From positions 1-18,949 of the forward strand of contig DASZCR010000255.1 in assembly GCA_035942915.1 (NCBI GenBank): a stretch of DNA of 18,949 nucleotides, read 5' to 3'. This document shows, piece after piece, positions 1 through 8,354 of this stretch. Under the pieces are notes generated by a model. It was not told the origin of the DNA and did no database searches. It saw nothing but the letters and a program-made list of their open reading frames with translations. A program made the translations under genes and the position numbers. This DNA comes from DASZCR01 sp035942915 (lineage in GTDB: Bacteria; Acidobacteriota; Blastocatellia; Pyrinomonadales; Pyrinomonadaceae). How positions within the stretch are numbered: the stretch's first letter is position 1; every line of letters starts with the position of its first letter.

Positions 1-2
1 TC

Positions 3-386
3 CAACAGTGCAGGAGGGCAACGAATGCAAACCAGGACACGTGCAGGCAAGAATTTGATGCTTGTCGGGACACCTGCCGGAACAACGAGGGGAACACCAA
101 CGGTAATACCAACACCAACGCTAACACCAACACGAACGCCAATACCAACACGAACGGCAACATGAACGGCAATACCAACGGTAATGCCAACGTCAACGCC
201 AACACGAACATCAACACCAATACGAACACCAATTCGAACGGCAACGTGAATGCCAACACAAACGGCAACACGAATGCCAACACGAATGCCAACACGAACG
301 CCAACGCCAACGGAGGGGGACGAGGGCGTGGCCGCTTGCCCGGCACGCCGCGCGGCCCGGCCAACCGGAACAGCAACCGGCCTTAA
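3..386 (+). CDS. Asn-dipeptide-repeat protein, 3' part (5' end outside window)
   Basis: The reading frame is open from position 3 to the TAA at 384-386 with no stop, so the gene begins before the window; the ATG at 162 lies inside the repeat and is probably not the start. The first part is a short Cys-containing segment (spaced Cys in QQC, DTC, DAC and DTC contexts). From 93 to 314 come 37 consecutive Asn-X dipeptides (X = Thr, Ala, Gly, rarely Val, Ile, Met, Ser), then a Gly/Arg/Pro-rich basic tail ending NRNSNRP. The function is not recognisable. Such low-complexity tracts are usually disordered linkers or surface-exposed segments; that is an inference. The Cys spacing could mean a small disulfide or metal-binding domain upstream. 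A hairpin at 480-511 follows. Confidence 0.7.
   Translation, partial: QQCRRATNANQDTCRQEFDACRDTCRNNEGNTNGNTNTNANTNTNANTNTNGNMNGNTNGNANVNANTNINTNTNTNSNGNVNANTNGNTNANTNANTNANANGGGRGRGRLPGTPRGPANRNSNRP
93..314 (+). repeat. 6-bp-period (AAC-NNN) tandem coding repeat
   Basis: There are 37 uninterrupted copies of a hexamer with the pattern AAC/AAT followed by a variable codon (ACC, ACG, GCC, GGC and others), encoding (Asn-X)n. Third positions vary between copies, so this is not a fresh homopolymeric expansion. The tract can still change length by slippage in multiples of six without breaking the frame. Confidence 0.9.
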
Positions 387-479
387 TCGAATCCGTATCA
401 GGACTCGGAGGCCGGCACAGTAAAAAAGGAGCGTGTTGAAGTAAAGAAGGTCGCAGCACACCTCAGCAGTGCGCATGTT

Positions 480-511
480 GAAGGCGCTCGCGTGAGAACA
501 CGAGCGCCTTC
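480..511. terminator. Hairpin between convergent genes
   Basis: The arms GAAGGCGCTCG (480-490) and CGAGCGCCTTC (501-511) are perfectly complementary over 11 bp with a 10-nt loop. The hairpin lies between the end of the Asn-repeat gene (+) and the end of the amidohydrolase (-), where a shared terminator is expected. Neither side has a strong T-run, so an intrinsic terminator is likely but not certain. Confidence 0.6.
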
Positions 512-553
512 ACTTGTCTGGTGTCGAATTGCTGACTGTGTGGCAGGCGCGAC

Positions 554-1885
554 TCAAACCACCTGCGCACGCTCAAACAACGCCTCAGCCTGAGTGCGCG
601 ACTCTGTGAGGAGTTCCCTCTCGTCGAGCGTCTGCAACTCGCCATCGCGCATGAGCAGTTGGCCGTCGATGATGACCGTCCGCACGTCGCTCGCTTCGGC
701 GGCGTAGACTAAGGTCGAGATGAGGTCTGGGCGCGGAGTCAGGTGGAGGCGTTCGAGGTCGATGATGGAGAGGTCTGCGCGCTTGCCTGCTTCGAGGCTG
801 CCTATCTCGTCTGCAAGGCCGAGCGCGCGCGCCCCGTCAATCGTCGCCATTCTGAGGACGCGTCGCGCGGGCAGCGCCTCCGTTCCGCGCACAATCTTTT
901 GCAGCAGCGCGGCCGTGCGCATCTCTGTAAACATGTCGAGGCGGTTATTGCAGGCCGCGCCGTCTGCGCCGAGCGAGACGGAGACGCCGCGCTCCAACAA
1001 CTGCGCGACGGGCGCAAGGCCGGAGCCGAGTTTCAGATTGGACGATGGGCAGTGCGCGACGTGTGTGCCGGTTGTTGCGAGGACGGCTGTCTCGGCGTCG
1101 TCCAGATGGACGCAGTGCGCGAGCAGGACGTGTCTGCCGGTGAGGCCGACGGCATCGAGGTAGAGGACGTTGCGCATCCCCGTCTCGCTCTCGACCAACT
1201 CAATCTCTGTGCGGTTCTCTGAGGCGTGGGTGTGTATCAACACGCCGTGCGTGCGTGCCAGACGGCCGACCTCACGCAGCAACTCGTCCGTGCAACTGAC
1301 GGCGAAGCGCGGCGCGAAGCAGTAGCGCACGCGCCCGTCCGCGCGGCCGTGCCACTTTTCCAGTAGCGCCAGCGATTCGCCAATGGAGTCGCGCGTCTGC
1401 TCGTGCAACTGGCGCGGCACGTCTCCACCGCCTTTGTCCATCATGCACTTGCCGACAGTGGCGCGAAAGCCAGTCTCCAAGACGACGCGAAACGCCTCGT
1501 CCGTGTGTTCGACCGTCTCCATCGTCAGCGCGCAGGTCGTCCCGCCGCGCACCATCTCGGCGACGGCGAGGCGCGCAGAGGCACGCGCCGAAGCAGAGTT
1601 GTGTGCGGCCTCCATCGGCCAGACGCGCCGCTTGAGCCAGTCGATGAGTTGGAGGTCGTCGGCCGCGCCGCGAAAGAGCGTCTGGCAGAGATGGACGTGC
1701 GTCTGCACGAAGCCGGGGAGGACGGCGCAGCCGCGCGCGTCAATCGTGATGTCGGCCGCAGAGGCCGACACGTCGCCGATGGCCTCGATGCGTCCGTCGC
1801 GCACAAGGAGGTCGCCCGACAAGACCGTGTCTGCCGGGTCAATCGTGACCAGCGTGCCGCCTTTGATGAGAATCGTCGGTTTCAT
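554..1885 (-). CDS. Amidohydrolase of the MtaD/TRZ/ATZ deaminase family
   Basis: This is a 443-residue metal-dependent hydrolase of the family that includes 5'-methylthioadenosine/S-adenosylhomocysteine deaminase, guanine-type deaminases and triazine hydrolases. The start chosen is ATG at 1885 (MKPTILIKGG), because the family begins with this small beta-sandwich strand; the frame stays open to a TTG at 1999, but that extension is Arg/Ser-rich and unlike a protein. Visible metal and active-site motifs are HxH (His63, His65 in QTHVHLCQTLFRG), HTHASE (His218, His220, Glu223), the LLAHCVHL His257, and the Asp308 of SLGADGAACNN. These are consistent with a cytosolic mononuclear aminohydrolase. The substrate cannot be fixed from sequence; MTA/SAH or another purine-like amine is most likely. 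It lies 208 bp downstream of recA behind a long hairpin, so it is probably transcribed separately. Confidence 0.88.
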   Translation of the reverse strand: MKPTILIKGGTLVTIDPADTVLSGDLLVRDGRIEAIGDVSASAADITIDARGCAVLPGFVQTHVHLCQTLFRGAADDLQLIDWLKRRVWPMEAAHNSASARASARLAVAEMVRGGTTCALTMETVEHTDEAFRVVLETGFRATVGKCMMDKGGGDVPRQLHEQTRDSIGESLALLEKWHGRADGRVRYCFAPRFAVSCTDELLREVGRLARTHGVLIHTHASENRTEIELVESETGMRNVLYLDAVGLTGRHVLLAHCVHLDDAETAVLATTGTHVAHCPSSNLKLGSGLAPVAQLLERGVSVSLGADGAACNNRLDMFTEMRTAALLQKIVRGTEALPARRVLRMATIDGARALGLADEIGSLEAGKRADLSIIDLERLHLTPRPDLISTLVYAAEASDVRTVIIDGQLLMRDGELQTLDERELLTESRTQAEALFERAQVV

Positions 1886-2006
1886 GCCTTCGGGAGATGT
1901 CGCGTCGAGGCCGTCACGAGTGAGACTGCGCGGATTATGCGATGCTGTGCGGGGACTGTAAAGCGCCGGAGAAACGCCCGGCCGGCGCGCGCACGACAAA
2001 AGTTCA

Positions 2007-2056
2007 GCCGTCAGCGTACAGGATTCCCGTTGGCGGAAACCCTGTACGCTGACGGC
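2007..2056. terminator. Long perfect inverted repeat downstream of recA
   Basis: GCCGTCAGCGTACAGG (2007-2022) and its exact reverse complement (2041-2056) form a 16-bp perfect stem. The 18-nt loop has a further partial complementarity (TTCCCG against CGGAAA). It lies 38 bp beyond the recA stop. Read on the minus strand it is followed by TGAACTTTTG, a weak T-run, so a recA terminator is the simplest reading. The length and perfection are more than a terminator needs. Confidence 0.65.
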
Positions 2057-2093
2057 CTGCGTTTAGTCTCAGCTTAGACGAACAAGTCCGTCC

Positions 2094-3164
2094 CTACTTC
2101 TTGTCGGAAGCGGCGGCCGAAGCCTTGTCGGCAGACTTGTCGGCCTCGACTTCGGGAAGCGCAGGGATGCCGAGCGCGACGCGGACTTCGTTCTCGATGC
2201 GGCGCAGCAGCCCCGCGTCGTCCTTCAAAGTCTGCTTGGCGTTCTCGCGTCCTTGTCCGAGCCGTTCGCCCCTGTAGGAGAACCAAGCGCCGCTCTTCTC
2301 GACAATCTTGTTGGCGACGCCGAGGTCAATCACGTCGCCCTCGCGCGAGATGCCCTCGCCGTACATGATGTCGAACTCGCACTCGCGGAACGGCGGCGCG
2401 ACCTTGTTCTTGACAATCTTGACCTTCGTGCGGTTGCCGACGACGCGGTCGCCGTCCTTAATCGCGCCGATGCGGCGGATGTCAACGCGCAGAGAGGAAT
2501 AGAACTTCAGTGCGCGCCCGCCGGTCGTCGTCTCAGGGCTGCCGAACATGACGCCAATCTTCTCGCGAATCTGGTTGATGAAGATAAGGCAGGTGTTCGT
2601 CGAAGCGACGATAGCCGTCAGTTTCCGCAGAGCTTGCGACATCAGACGGGCTTGCAGGCCGGGCAGAGAGTCGCCCATCTCGCCGTCGAGTTCGGCGCGC
2701 GGCACGAGCGCCGCCACCGAGTCGATGACAATCACATCGACGCCGTTCGAGCGCACGAGCGCCTCGGCAATCTCTAAAGCCTGCTCGCCGGAGTCGGGCT
2801 GCGAGATGAGGAGGTCGTCGATGCTGACGCCGAGTTTGCCTGCGTACTCAGCGTCCATCGCGTGCTCGGCGTCGATGTAGGCGGCGACGCCGCCCGCCTT
2901 CTGCGCCTCGGAGACGATGTGGAGCGCCAGAGTCGTCTTCCCCGAACTCTCAGGGCCGTAAATTTCGATGATGCGGCCGCGCGGCACGCCGCCGACGCCC
3001 ATCGCCGCATCCAGACTCAATGAAGTTGTCGAGATCGCAGCCACGTCCGAGACTTCCTTCTCGCCCAGACGCATAATCGATCCCTTGCCGAATTTCTTCT
3101 CGATATTTAAGAGCGCCGCGTCAATCGCCTTGCTGCGATCTGCGCCCCCTTTAGTCTCAGCCAT
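2094..3164 (-). CDS. recA: Recombinase RecA
   Basis: This 356-residue protein is the DNA-dependent ATPase that forms filaments on single-stranded DNA, performs strand exchange and stimulates LexA self-cleavage. The sequence shows the N-terminal helix (KAIDAALLNIEKKFGKGSIM), Walker A GPESSGKT at residues 70-77, the IDAEHA motif, Walker B in VDVIVIDS, the L1/L2 DNA-binding region around FINQIREKIGVMFGSPETT, and an acidic/Ala-rich C-terminal tail. Length is normal for the family. The start is ATG at 3164 (MAETKGG). The frame also continues to a TTG at 3236, but that codon lies inside a hairpin and adds a non-conserved N-terminus. A purine-rich stretch (AAAGAG) lies upstream. It follows the diguanylate cyclase gene by 225 bp and appears to have its own promoter. 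Confidence 0.98.
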   Translation of the reverse strand: MAETKGGADRSKAIDAALLNIEKKFGKGSIMRLGEKEVSDVAAISTTSLSLDAAMGVGGVPRGRIIEIYGPESSGKTTLALHIVSEAQKAGGVAAYIDAEHAMDAEYAGKLGVSIDDLLISQPDSGEQALEIAEALVRSNGVDVIVIDSVAALVPRAELDGEMGDSLPGLQARLMSQALRKLTAIVASTNTCLIFINQIREKIGVMFGSPETTTGGRALKFYSSLRVDIRRIGAIKDGDRVVGNRTKVKIVKNKVAPPFRECEFDIMYGEGISREGDVIDLGVANKIVEKSGAWFSYRGERLGQGRENAKQTLKDDAGLLRRIENEVRVALGIPALPEVEADKSADKASAAASDKK

Positions 3165-3221
3165 CGTTGCTATCACTCTTTCTCGTCCCCTTTTCTCAAC
3201 GTCGGTTGTGCTTGTCGAAAA

Positions 3222-3242
3222 CCGGTCTTTTAACAAGACCGG
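3222..3242 (-). ncRNA. Stem-loop at the 5' end of the predicted recA mRNA
   Basis: CCGGTCTT (3222-3229) and AAGACCGG (3235-3242) form a perfect 8-bp stem with a 5-nt loop. On the minus strand it is followed directly by TTTTCG. With the -10 box at 3246-3251 the transcript would begin at about 3239-3242, so this hairpin would form its very 5' end. It could be a stabilising leader or an attenuator. Confidence 0.5.
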
Positions 3243-3245
3243 CCT

Positions 3246-3274
3246 AATATAACACAGACGGCGCGAGAATGGAA
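3246..3274 (-). promoter_or_regulatory. Probable recA promoter
   Basis: On the minus strand there is a TATATT -10 box (3246-3251), a 17-bp spacer, and a weak -35 hexamer TTCCAT (3269-3274). The -10 box is strong and the -35 poor, as is common for regulated promoters. It lies about 80-110 bp upstream of the recA ATG. Confidence 0.5.
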
Positions 3275-3285
3275 CACTGTTTCAT
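3269..3285. promoter_or_regulatory. Operator-like palindrome upstream of recA (LexA candidate)
   Basis: ATGGAACA-C-TGTTTCAT is a 17-bp inverted repeat with one mismatched pair, centred on 3277 and overlapping the predicted -35 hexamer of recA. GAAC followed by N4 and TTTC differs by one base from the GAAC-N4-GTTC box known for several LexA repressors. Placement over a recA promoter fits SOS repression. Assignment to LexA is inferred; no lexA gene is visible here. Confidence 0.45.
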
Positions 3286-3389
3286 GCGTGCAACAGAACT
3301 TTTTTTCAACCGGAGTGGCGGTGGAGGTTCAAACGAAACTGCGAGCGGGCATTATAGCCTTCGGGCGCGGCGTGCGGCCAGCGAAATTC

Positions 3390-4310
3390 TCATCCGAGCG
3401 GCGGGGCGACGACGGTGCGGTTGCGCCCGTCGCGTTTGGCCTGATAGAGCGCGGTGTCGCTGGCGGTGAAGAGCGCGCGTTCGCTCTGCGCGTGGACGGG
3501 GCAGGCGGCGACGCCGAGGCTGACGGTGTAGGAACCGACGCCCTGAATGGCCGTCGATTCGACGGTCTGGCGCAGGCGTTCGGCGGCGGCGAAGGCGCTC
3601 GCGCCGTCGGCCCCGGCGAGCAGGAGCGCAAACTCCTCTCCGCCGAGACGCGCGGCCGTGTCGTTGTCGCGCGAGAGTTCGGTGAGGGCGGCGGCGACGC
3701 CGCGTATCACCATGTCGCCCGCAGGGTGTCCGTAAGCGTCGTTAATCTTCTTCAGGTGGTCAACGTCTACAAGCAGCAGCGCGCAAGGCACGTTGTAGCG
3801 TCGCCAGCGTTCGAGTTCCTTGCCGAGCGCGCCGCGAAAACGACGCCGGTTGGCAAGCCCCGTCAGGTAGTCGCGGTCGGCCTCTGCGCGCAAGGAATCA
3901 ATCATCTGGCGGATGGCGATGAGTTGCGAGGTGCGCGCCAGCAGGAGTTCGGTCTCTTCCGGCATCTGGAAATAGTCGAACGCGCCGGAGGCGATGGCGC
4001 GTGCGCGCGTCTCTGTGTCGGCGCGCTCTTCGCCGATGAGCAGGAGGGGAGTCTGGTCGTGCGAAGCGTCGAGCACGAGGCGCAGTTCGTCTGCCGTGAC
4101 GCCTCTGACTTTCGTGTGCGCGACGACGAGATGCGGGCGCGTGCGCTGCAAGGCGACGAGCGCGGCGCGCCCGGCCGAGATGCCGACGACGGAGAAACCT
4201 TCGCCTTCAAACGCCTCTTTGTACCTGCCGATGGAGGGGTCGTCGGCGACGATGAGGACGCGCCCCTGTTCGCGCGCGGGTGTGCCGGGAGTTCTAGCGG
4301 TTGCGCTCAT
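3390..4310 (-). CDS. Diguanylate cyclase with degenerate receiver domain
   Basis: This 306-residue two-domain protein is predicted to make cyclic di-GMP from two GTP in the cytoplasm. Residues ~16-130 have the receiver fold: the acidic pair Asp23-Asp24 is present. The phosphoacceptor position is His65 (VVAHTKVRG, where active receivers have LLDxxMPG), the Thr/Ser position reads LIGEE, and the usual Lys before Pro is Met116. Residues ~140-306 form a GGDEF domain with DYLTGLANRR, DVDHLKKINDAYGH, signature GGEEF (223-227) and an intact product-inhibition site RxxD (Arg214-Asp217) five residues before it. The start is ATG 4310; the frame extends to 4421 but that part is not domain-like. It is followed by recA (225 bp) and lies 145 bp downstream of trpG. 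Confidence 0.9.
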   Translation of the reverse strand: MSATARTPGTPAREQGRVLIVADDPSIGRYKEAFEGEGFSVVGISAGRAALVALQRTRPHLVVAHTKVRGVTADELRLVLDASHDQTPLLLIGEERADTETRARAIASGAFDYFQMPEETELLLARTSQLIAIRQMIDSLRAEADRDYLTGLANRRRFRGALGKELERWRRYNVPCALLLVDVDHLKKINDAYGHPAGDMVIRGVAAALTELSRDNDTAARLGGEEFALLLAGADGASAFAAAERLRQTVESTAIQGVGSYTVSLGVAACPVHAQSERALFTASDTALYQAKRDGRNRTVVAPPLG

Positions 4311-4455
4311 GGCTAGTCGCTTCGCTGAGAAAATCTTTCGACTCGAAAAGGCTGTGAGAGGGGTAGCGTAGGGCGTTCGATTCTGTGCACTGTGGCCGAG
4401 AATTCCGCACCGCGCCAGCATAACCGAAGGGGGCGGCGCGTCGTCAAGGTTTATT

Positions 4456-5022
4456 TCACAGACGCAGGAAGTTCGAGAGCAGGCGTTTGCCTTCGGGCGT
4501 GAGGATGGATTCGGGATGAAATTGCACGCCCTCGATTTTCATCTCGCGGTGGCGCAAGCCCATCACCACGCCATCGGGCGTCGTGGCAGAGATTTCGAGG
4601 CAGAGCGGCATCGTCTCGCGCTCGACGACGAGCGAATGATAACGACCGGCCTGAAAGCGATATTCAAGCCCCTCGAAGATGGTCTTGCCGTCGTGGCAAA
4701 TCTCTGCGGCCTTGCCGTGAACGGGCGCGGGTGCGCGCACGACGCGTCCGCCGAACGCCTGTCCGATGGCCTGATGTCCGAGACAGACGCCGAGCAGGGG
4801 GATACGACCGGCGAAGCGTTCGATGAGCGGGAGCGTGATGCCTGCTTCGTCGGGCGTGCCCGGCCCCGGCGAAATCAGAATCTTATCGGGACAGCAGTTG
4901 GCCTCAATCTCGTCAACCGTCACCTCGTCGTTGCGGCGCACCTGCATCTCTGCGCCCAACTCGCCGAGGTACTGCACGAGGTTGTAAGTGAAGGAATCGT
5001 AATTGTCGATGACGAGAATCAT
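4456..5022 (-). CDS. trpG: Anthranilate/aminodeoxychorismate synthase glutamine amidotransferase subunit
   Basis: This 188-residue class-I glutamine amidotransferase releases ammonia from glutamine for the chorismate-using partner subunit. The N-terminus MILVIDNYDSFTYNLVQYL is diagnostic of TrpG/PabA. The oxyanion segment SPGPGTP and the triad Cys80 (LLGVCLGHQ), His169 and Glu171 (VQFHPES) are all visible. The start is ATG 5022; the frame continues upstream to 5184 but antisense-like, basic residues there argue against it. It lies 34 bp downstream of the ankyrin gene and in the same unit as trpE, which supports the anthranilate synthase role. In many bacteria one such subunit also serves folate synthesis (PabA), so dual use is possible. 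Confidence 0.93.
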   Translation of the reverse strand: MILVIDNYDSFTYNLVQYLGELGAEMQVRRNDEVTVDEIEANCCPDKILISPGPGTPDEAGITLPLIERFAGRIPLLGVCLGHQAIGQAFGGRVVRAPAPVHGKAAEICHDGKTIFEGLEYRFQAGRYHSLVVERETMPLCLEISATTPDGVVMGLRHREMKIEGVQFHPESILTPEGKRLLSNFLRL

Positions 5023-5056
5023 AACAGACGGGTCTTCTTCTTTGTGCCGCCGGGCA

Positions 5057-5893
5057 TCATTCTTTCCGGTTCTTCTCGGCTCTGGCCTCTTGCAAGAGCG
5101 GGATAACGTTGGAGCGGTAAGCCGCGCGCGCCCAATGCGCGGCGTCCTTGCCTTTGATGTCGCGCGCACGCGCGTCCGCGCCACGTTCGAGCAGCATGCG
5201 GATGACCTCCGCGTTGCCCTTCGTCGCGGCGACCATCAAGGCCGTGCCGCCGTAGTTGTTGGCGACGTTCGGGTCTGTACCGCGTTCGAGCAGCATTTTA
5301 GCGAGGATGGGACGGTCGTAGAAGACAGCCCACGTGAGCGCCGTTCCCACTTCCCCGTCGCTCGCGTTGACATCCGCGCCGCTATCGAGCAGCGCACCGA
5401 CCACTTCGGGCTGGTTGCGCCAGACGGCATACATGAGCGGCGTCGAACCCGTGCGCGCATGACCGTTCGGGTTCGCGCCGCGTTCGAGCAGCGCGCGGAC
5501 AGTCTCGACAGAGCCTTCGCGGACGGCCTGCATGAGCGCCGTCCGGCCGTCTTTGTCGGCGGCGTTCGGGTCAACGCCCGCCGCGAGCAGCGTGCGGACG
5601 ACGCTTGCGTGGCCGCGTCTGGCGGCGGCGATGAGCGGCGTTTCGCCGTCGGCGTTGCGCGACTCTTTGTTCATCCCGGCCGTGATGAACAGCTTGACGG
5701 CGATGAGGTCGCCTTCGGCAGCGCGTTCAAGCAGGACGGCCTCGCGGTAGTCGTGGCCGCGCAGGAACAGTTCACGCCGCGCCGTGTCAACCGTCAACTG
5801 TCGCTCGTCCGTCGCGCCGCGATGCGAGGCACACGCGCCGGAGCAGAGCGCCAGCGTGATGAGAAGGATGATGAGATTCGTCGTCCGCTTCAT
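5057..5893 (-). CDS. Exported ankyrin-repeat protein
   Basis: This 278-residue protein has an N-terminal export signal: MKR, a hydrophobic stretch (NLIILLITLALCSGACA), then a polar mature region. Two Cys residues near the end could be lipidated, but neither sits in a clean lipobox (SGAC, LALC). A signal-peptidase-I site after ACA is equally plausible. From about residue 55 to the end there are six to seven ankyrin repeats of 33 residues with recurrent G-TPL/TAL--A---G---V--LL--GADPN patterns. Ankyrin repeats bind proteins; the partner is unknown. It lies 23 bp after trpE and 34 bp before trpG, inside the anthranilate synthase locus, so it is probably co-transcribed with both. No enzymatic domain is seen, and a role in tryptophan synthesis is not implied if the product is exported. 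Confidence 0.88.
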   Translation of the reverse strand: MKRTTNLIILLITLALCSGACASHRGATDERQLTVDTARRELFLRGHDYREAVLLERAAEGDLIAVKLFITAGMNKESRNADGETPLIAAARRGHASVVRTLLAAGVDPNAADKDGRTALMQAVREGSVETVRALLERGANPNGHARTGSTPLMYAVWRNQPEVVGALLDSGADVNASDGEVGTALTWAVFYDRPILAKMLLERGTDPNVANNYGGTALMVAATKGNAEVIRMLLERGADARARDIKGKDAAHWARAAYRSNVIPLLQEARAEKNRKE

Positions 5894-5916
5894 ATCAACA
5901 TACGACCTTCGTTAGT

Positions 5917-7440
<1,524 letters not shown>

Positions 7441-7450
7441 CGGTTCAAAT

Positions 7451-7568
7451 AGTGATTAAGTGATGGGTGATAGGTGATGGGTGATGAGATGGAAGACAGG
7501 TTTTATCCTCTCACCTCTCACCCATTACCTATCACCTCTCACTTATTACCCATCAGTATTTCTCACCC
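7451..7568. repeat. Heptad inverted-repeat element 1 (between SDR and trpE)
   Basis: The left arm (7451-7488) is tandem GTGATGG/GTGATAG heptads. The right arm (about 7508-7568) is the complementary TATCACC/CTCACC type. The arms can pair over about 30 bp with a few mismatches. The core is GGAAGACAGGTTTTATCC (7491-7508). The element fills nearly the whole 122-bp gap between the SDR stop (7563) and the trpE start (7440), so a trpE message reading through would carry a large stem-loop immediately before its start codon. Confidence 0.85.
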
Positions 7569-8354
7569 TAAAGAGTTGGCGAGCCAGTGGCCGCCGTCGA
7601 TGGGGATGATGGCGCCGTTGATGTATGAGGCGGCGTCGGAGCAGAGGAAGACGGCGCAGCCTTCTATGTCGCGGATGCGCGCAAAGCGGCCGAGCGGAAT
7701 CTTGCGGCGGAGGCGTTCCTTGACCGGCTCCGGCACGAGGCGCTTCATCCCTTCCGTGTCCTCGACGGGGCCGGGAGCAATGGCGTTCGTCCGCACGCCG
7801 TATGCGCCCCACTCGACGGCGAGGTTGCGCGTCAGCGCATCGACGCCCGCCTTGGCGGCCGAGACATGAAGTTGATAGGGCGTGCCGCCGTAGTGGAGCG
7901 TCGCGCTGATGTTGAGGATGTGACCGCGCGTGCGTTGCAACTCGGAGAAGGCCGCGCGACAGACATTGAACGTGCCTTTGAGGTCGATATCGACGACCGT
8001 GCCGAAGCCGTTGGGCGAGAGCTCTTCGGCCTTGCAGAGAAAGTTGCCCGCCGCGCCGTTGACGACGATATCAATCGCGCCGTAGCGTTCGACGGTCGCA
8101 GCGACGGCGCGCTCGACCTGTCCGAAGTCGCGCACGTCTGCCGGATGGGCGAACGCCTCGCCGCCGTTCTCGACGATGCGCGCCGCCGCCGGTTCGAGGT
8201 GCTCCGCGCTGCGGCTGACGAGCGCGACACGCGCGCCCGCTTCGGCCAGTGCGCGCGCGATGCCGCCCGTGATGCCCGTGCCGCCGCCCGTCACCAGCGC
8301 GACTTTGCCCGCCAGCAGCCCTGCGGCGAAGACGTTTTCCTGCTCGACACTCAT
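7563..8354 (-). CDS. SDR-family 2,4-dienoyl-CoA reductase-like oxidoreductase
   Basis: This 263-residue NAD(P)H-dependent dehydrogenase/reductase most resembles peroxisomal-type 2,4-dienoyl-CoA reductases, which reduce dienoyl-CoA formed during unsaturated fatty-acid oxidation. Visible features are the glycine-rich cofactor loop TGGGTGITGG, the NGAAGNFLCKAEELS block typical of DECR proteins, SAAKAGVDALTRNLAVEWG, and APGPVEDTEG. The usual SDR Tyr of YxxxK is missing (Val at that place in HVSAAK). DECR-type enzymes are known to lack this Tyr, so this supports the subfamily and does not suggest inactivity. The ATG at 8354 overlaps the hisA stop by ATGA, so translation is probably coupled. The product ends NSLG with the TGA lying in repeat element 1. 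Other enoyl/acyl-chain SDRs are possible. Confidence 0.85.
   Translation of the reverse strand: MSVEQENVFAAGLLAGKVALVTGGGTGITGGIARALAEAGARVALVSRSAEHLEPAAARIVENGGEAFAHPADVRDFGQVERAVAATVERYGAIDIVVNGAAGNFLCKAEELSPNGFGTVVDIDLKGTFNVCRAAFSELQRTRGHILNISATLHYGGTPYQLHVSAAKAGVDALTRNLAVEWGAYGVRTNAIAPGPVEDTEGMKRLVPEPVKERLRRKIPLGRFARIRDIEGCAVFLCSDAASYINGAIIPIDGGHWLANSLG

Noticed and set aside
1886..1999. Upstream TTG start for the amidohydrolase at 1999
   Set aside because: The extra 38 residues are Arg/Ser/Pro-rich and precede the conserved first strand of the family, which begins at the internal ATG.
3165..3236. Upstream TTG start for recA at 3236
   Set aside because: The TTG lies inside a perfect hairpin and close to the predicted transcription start, and the added residues are not RecA-like; ATG 3164 gives the expected N-terminus.
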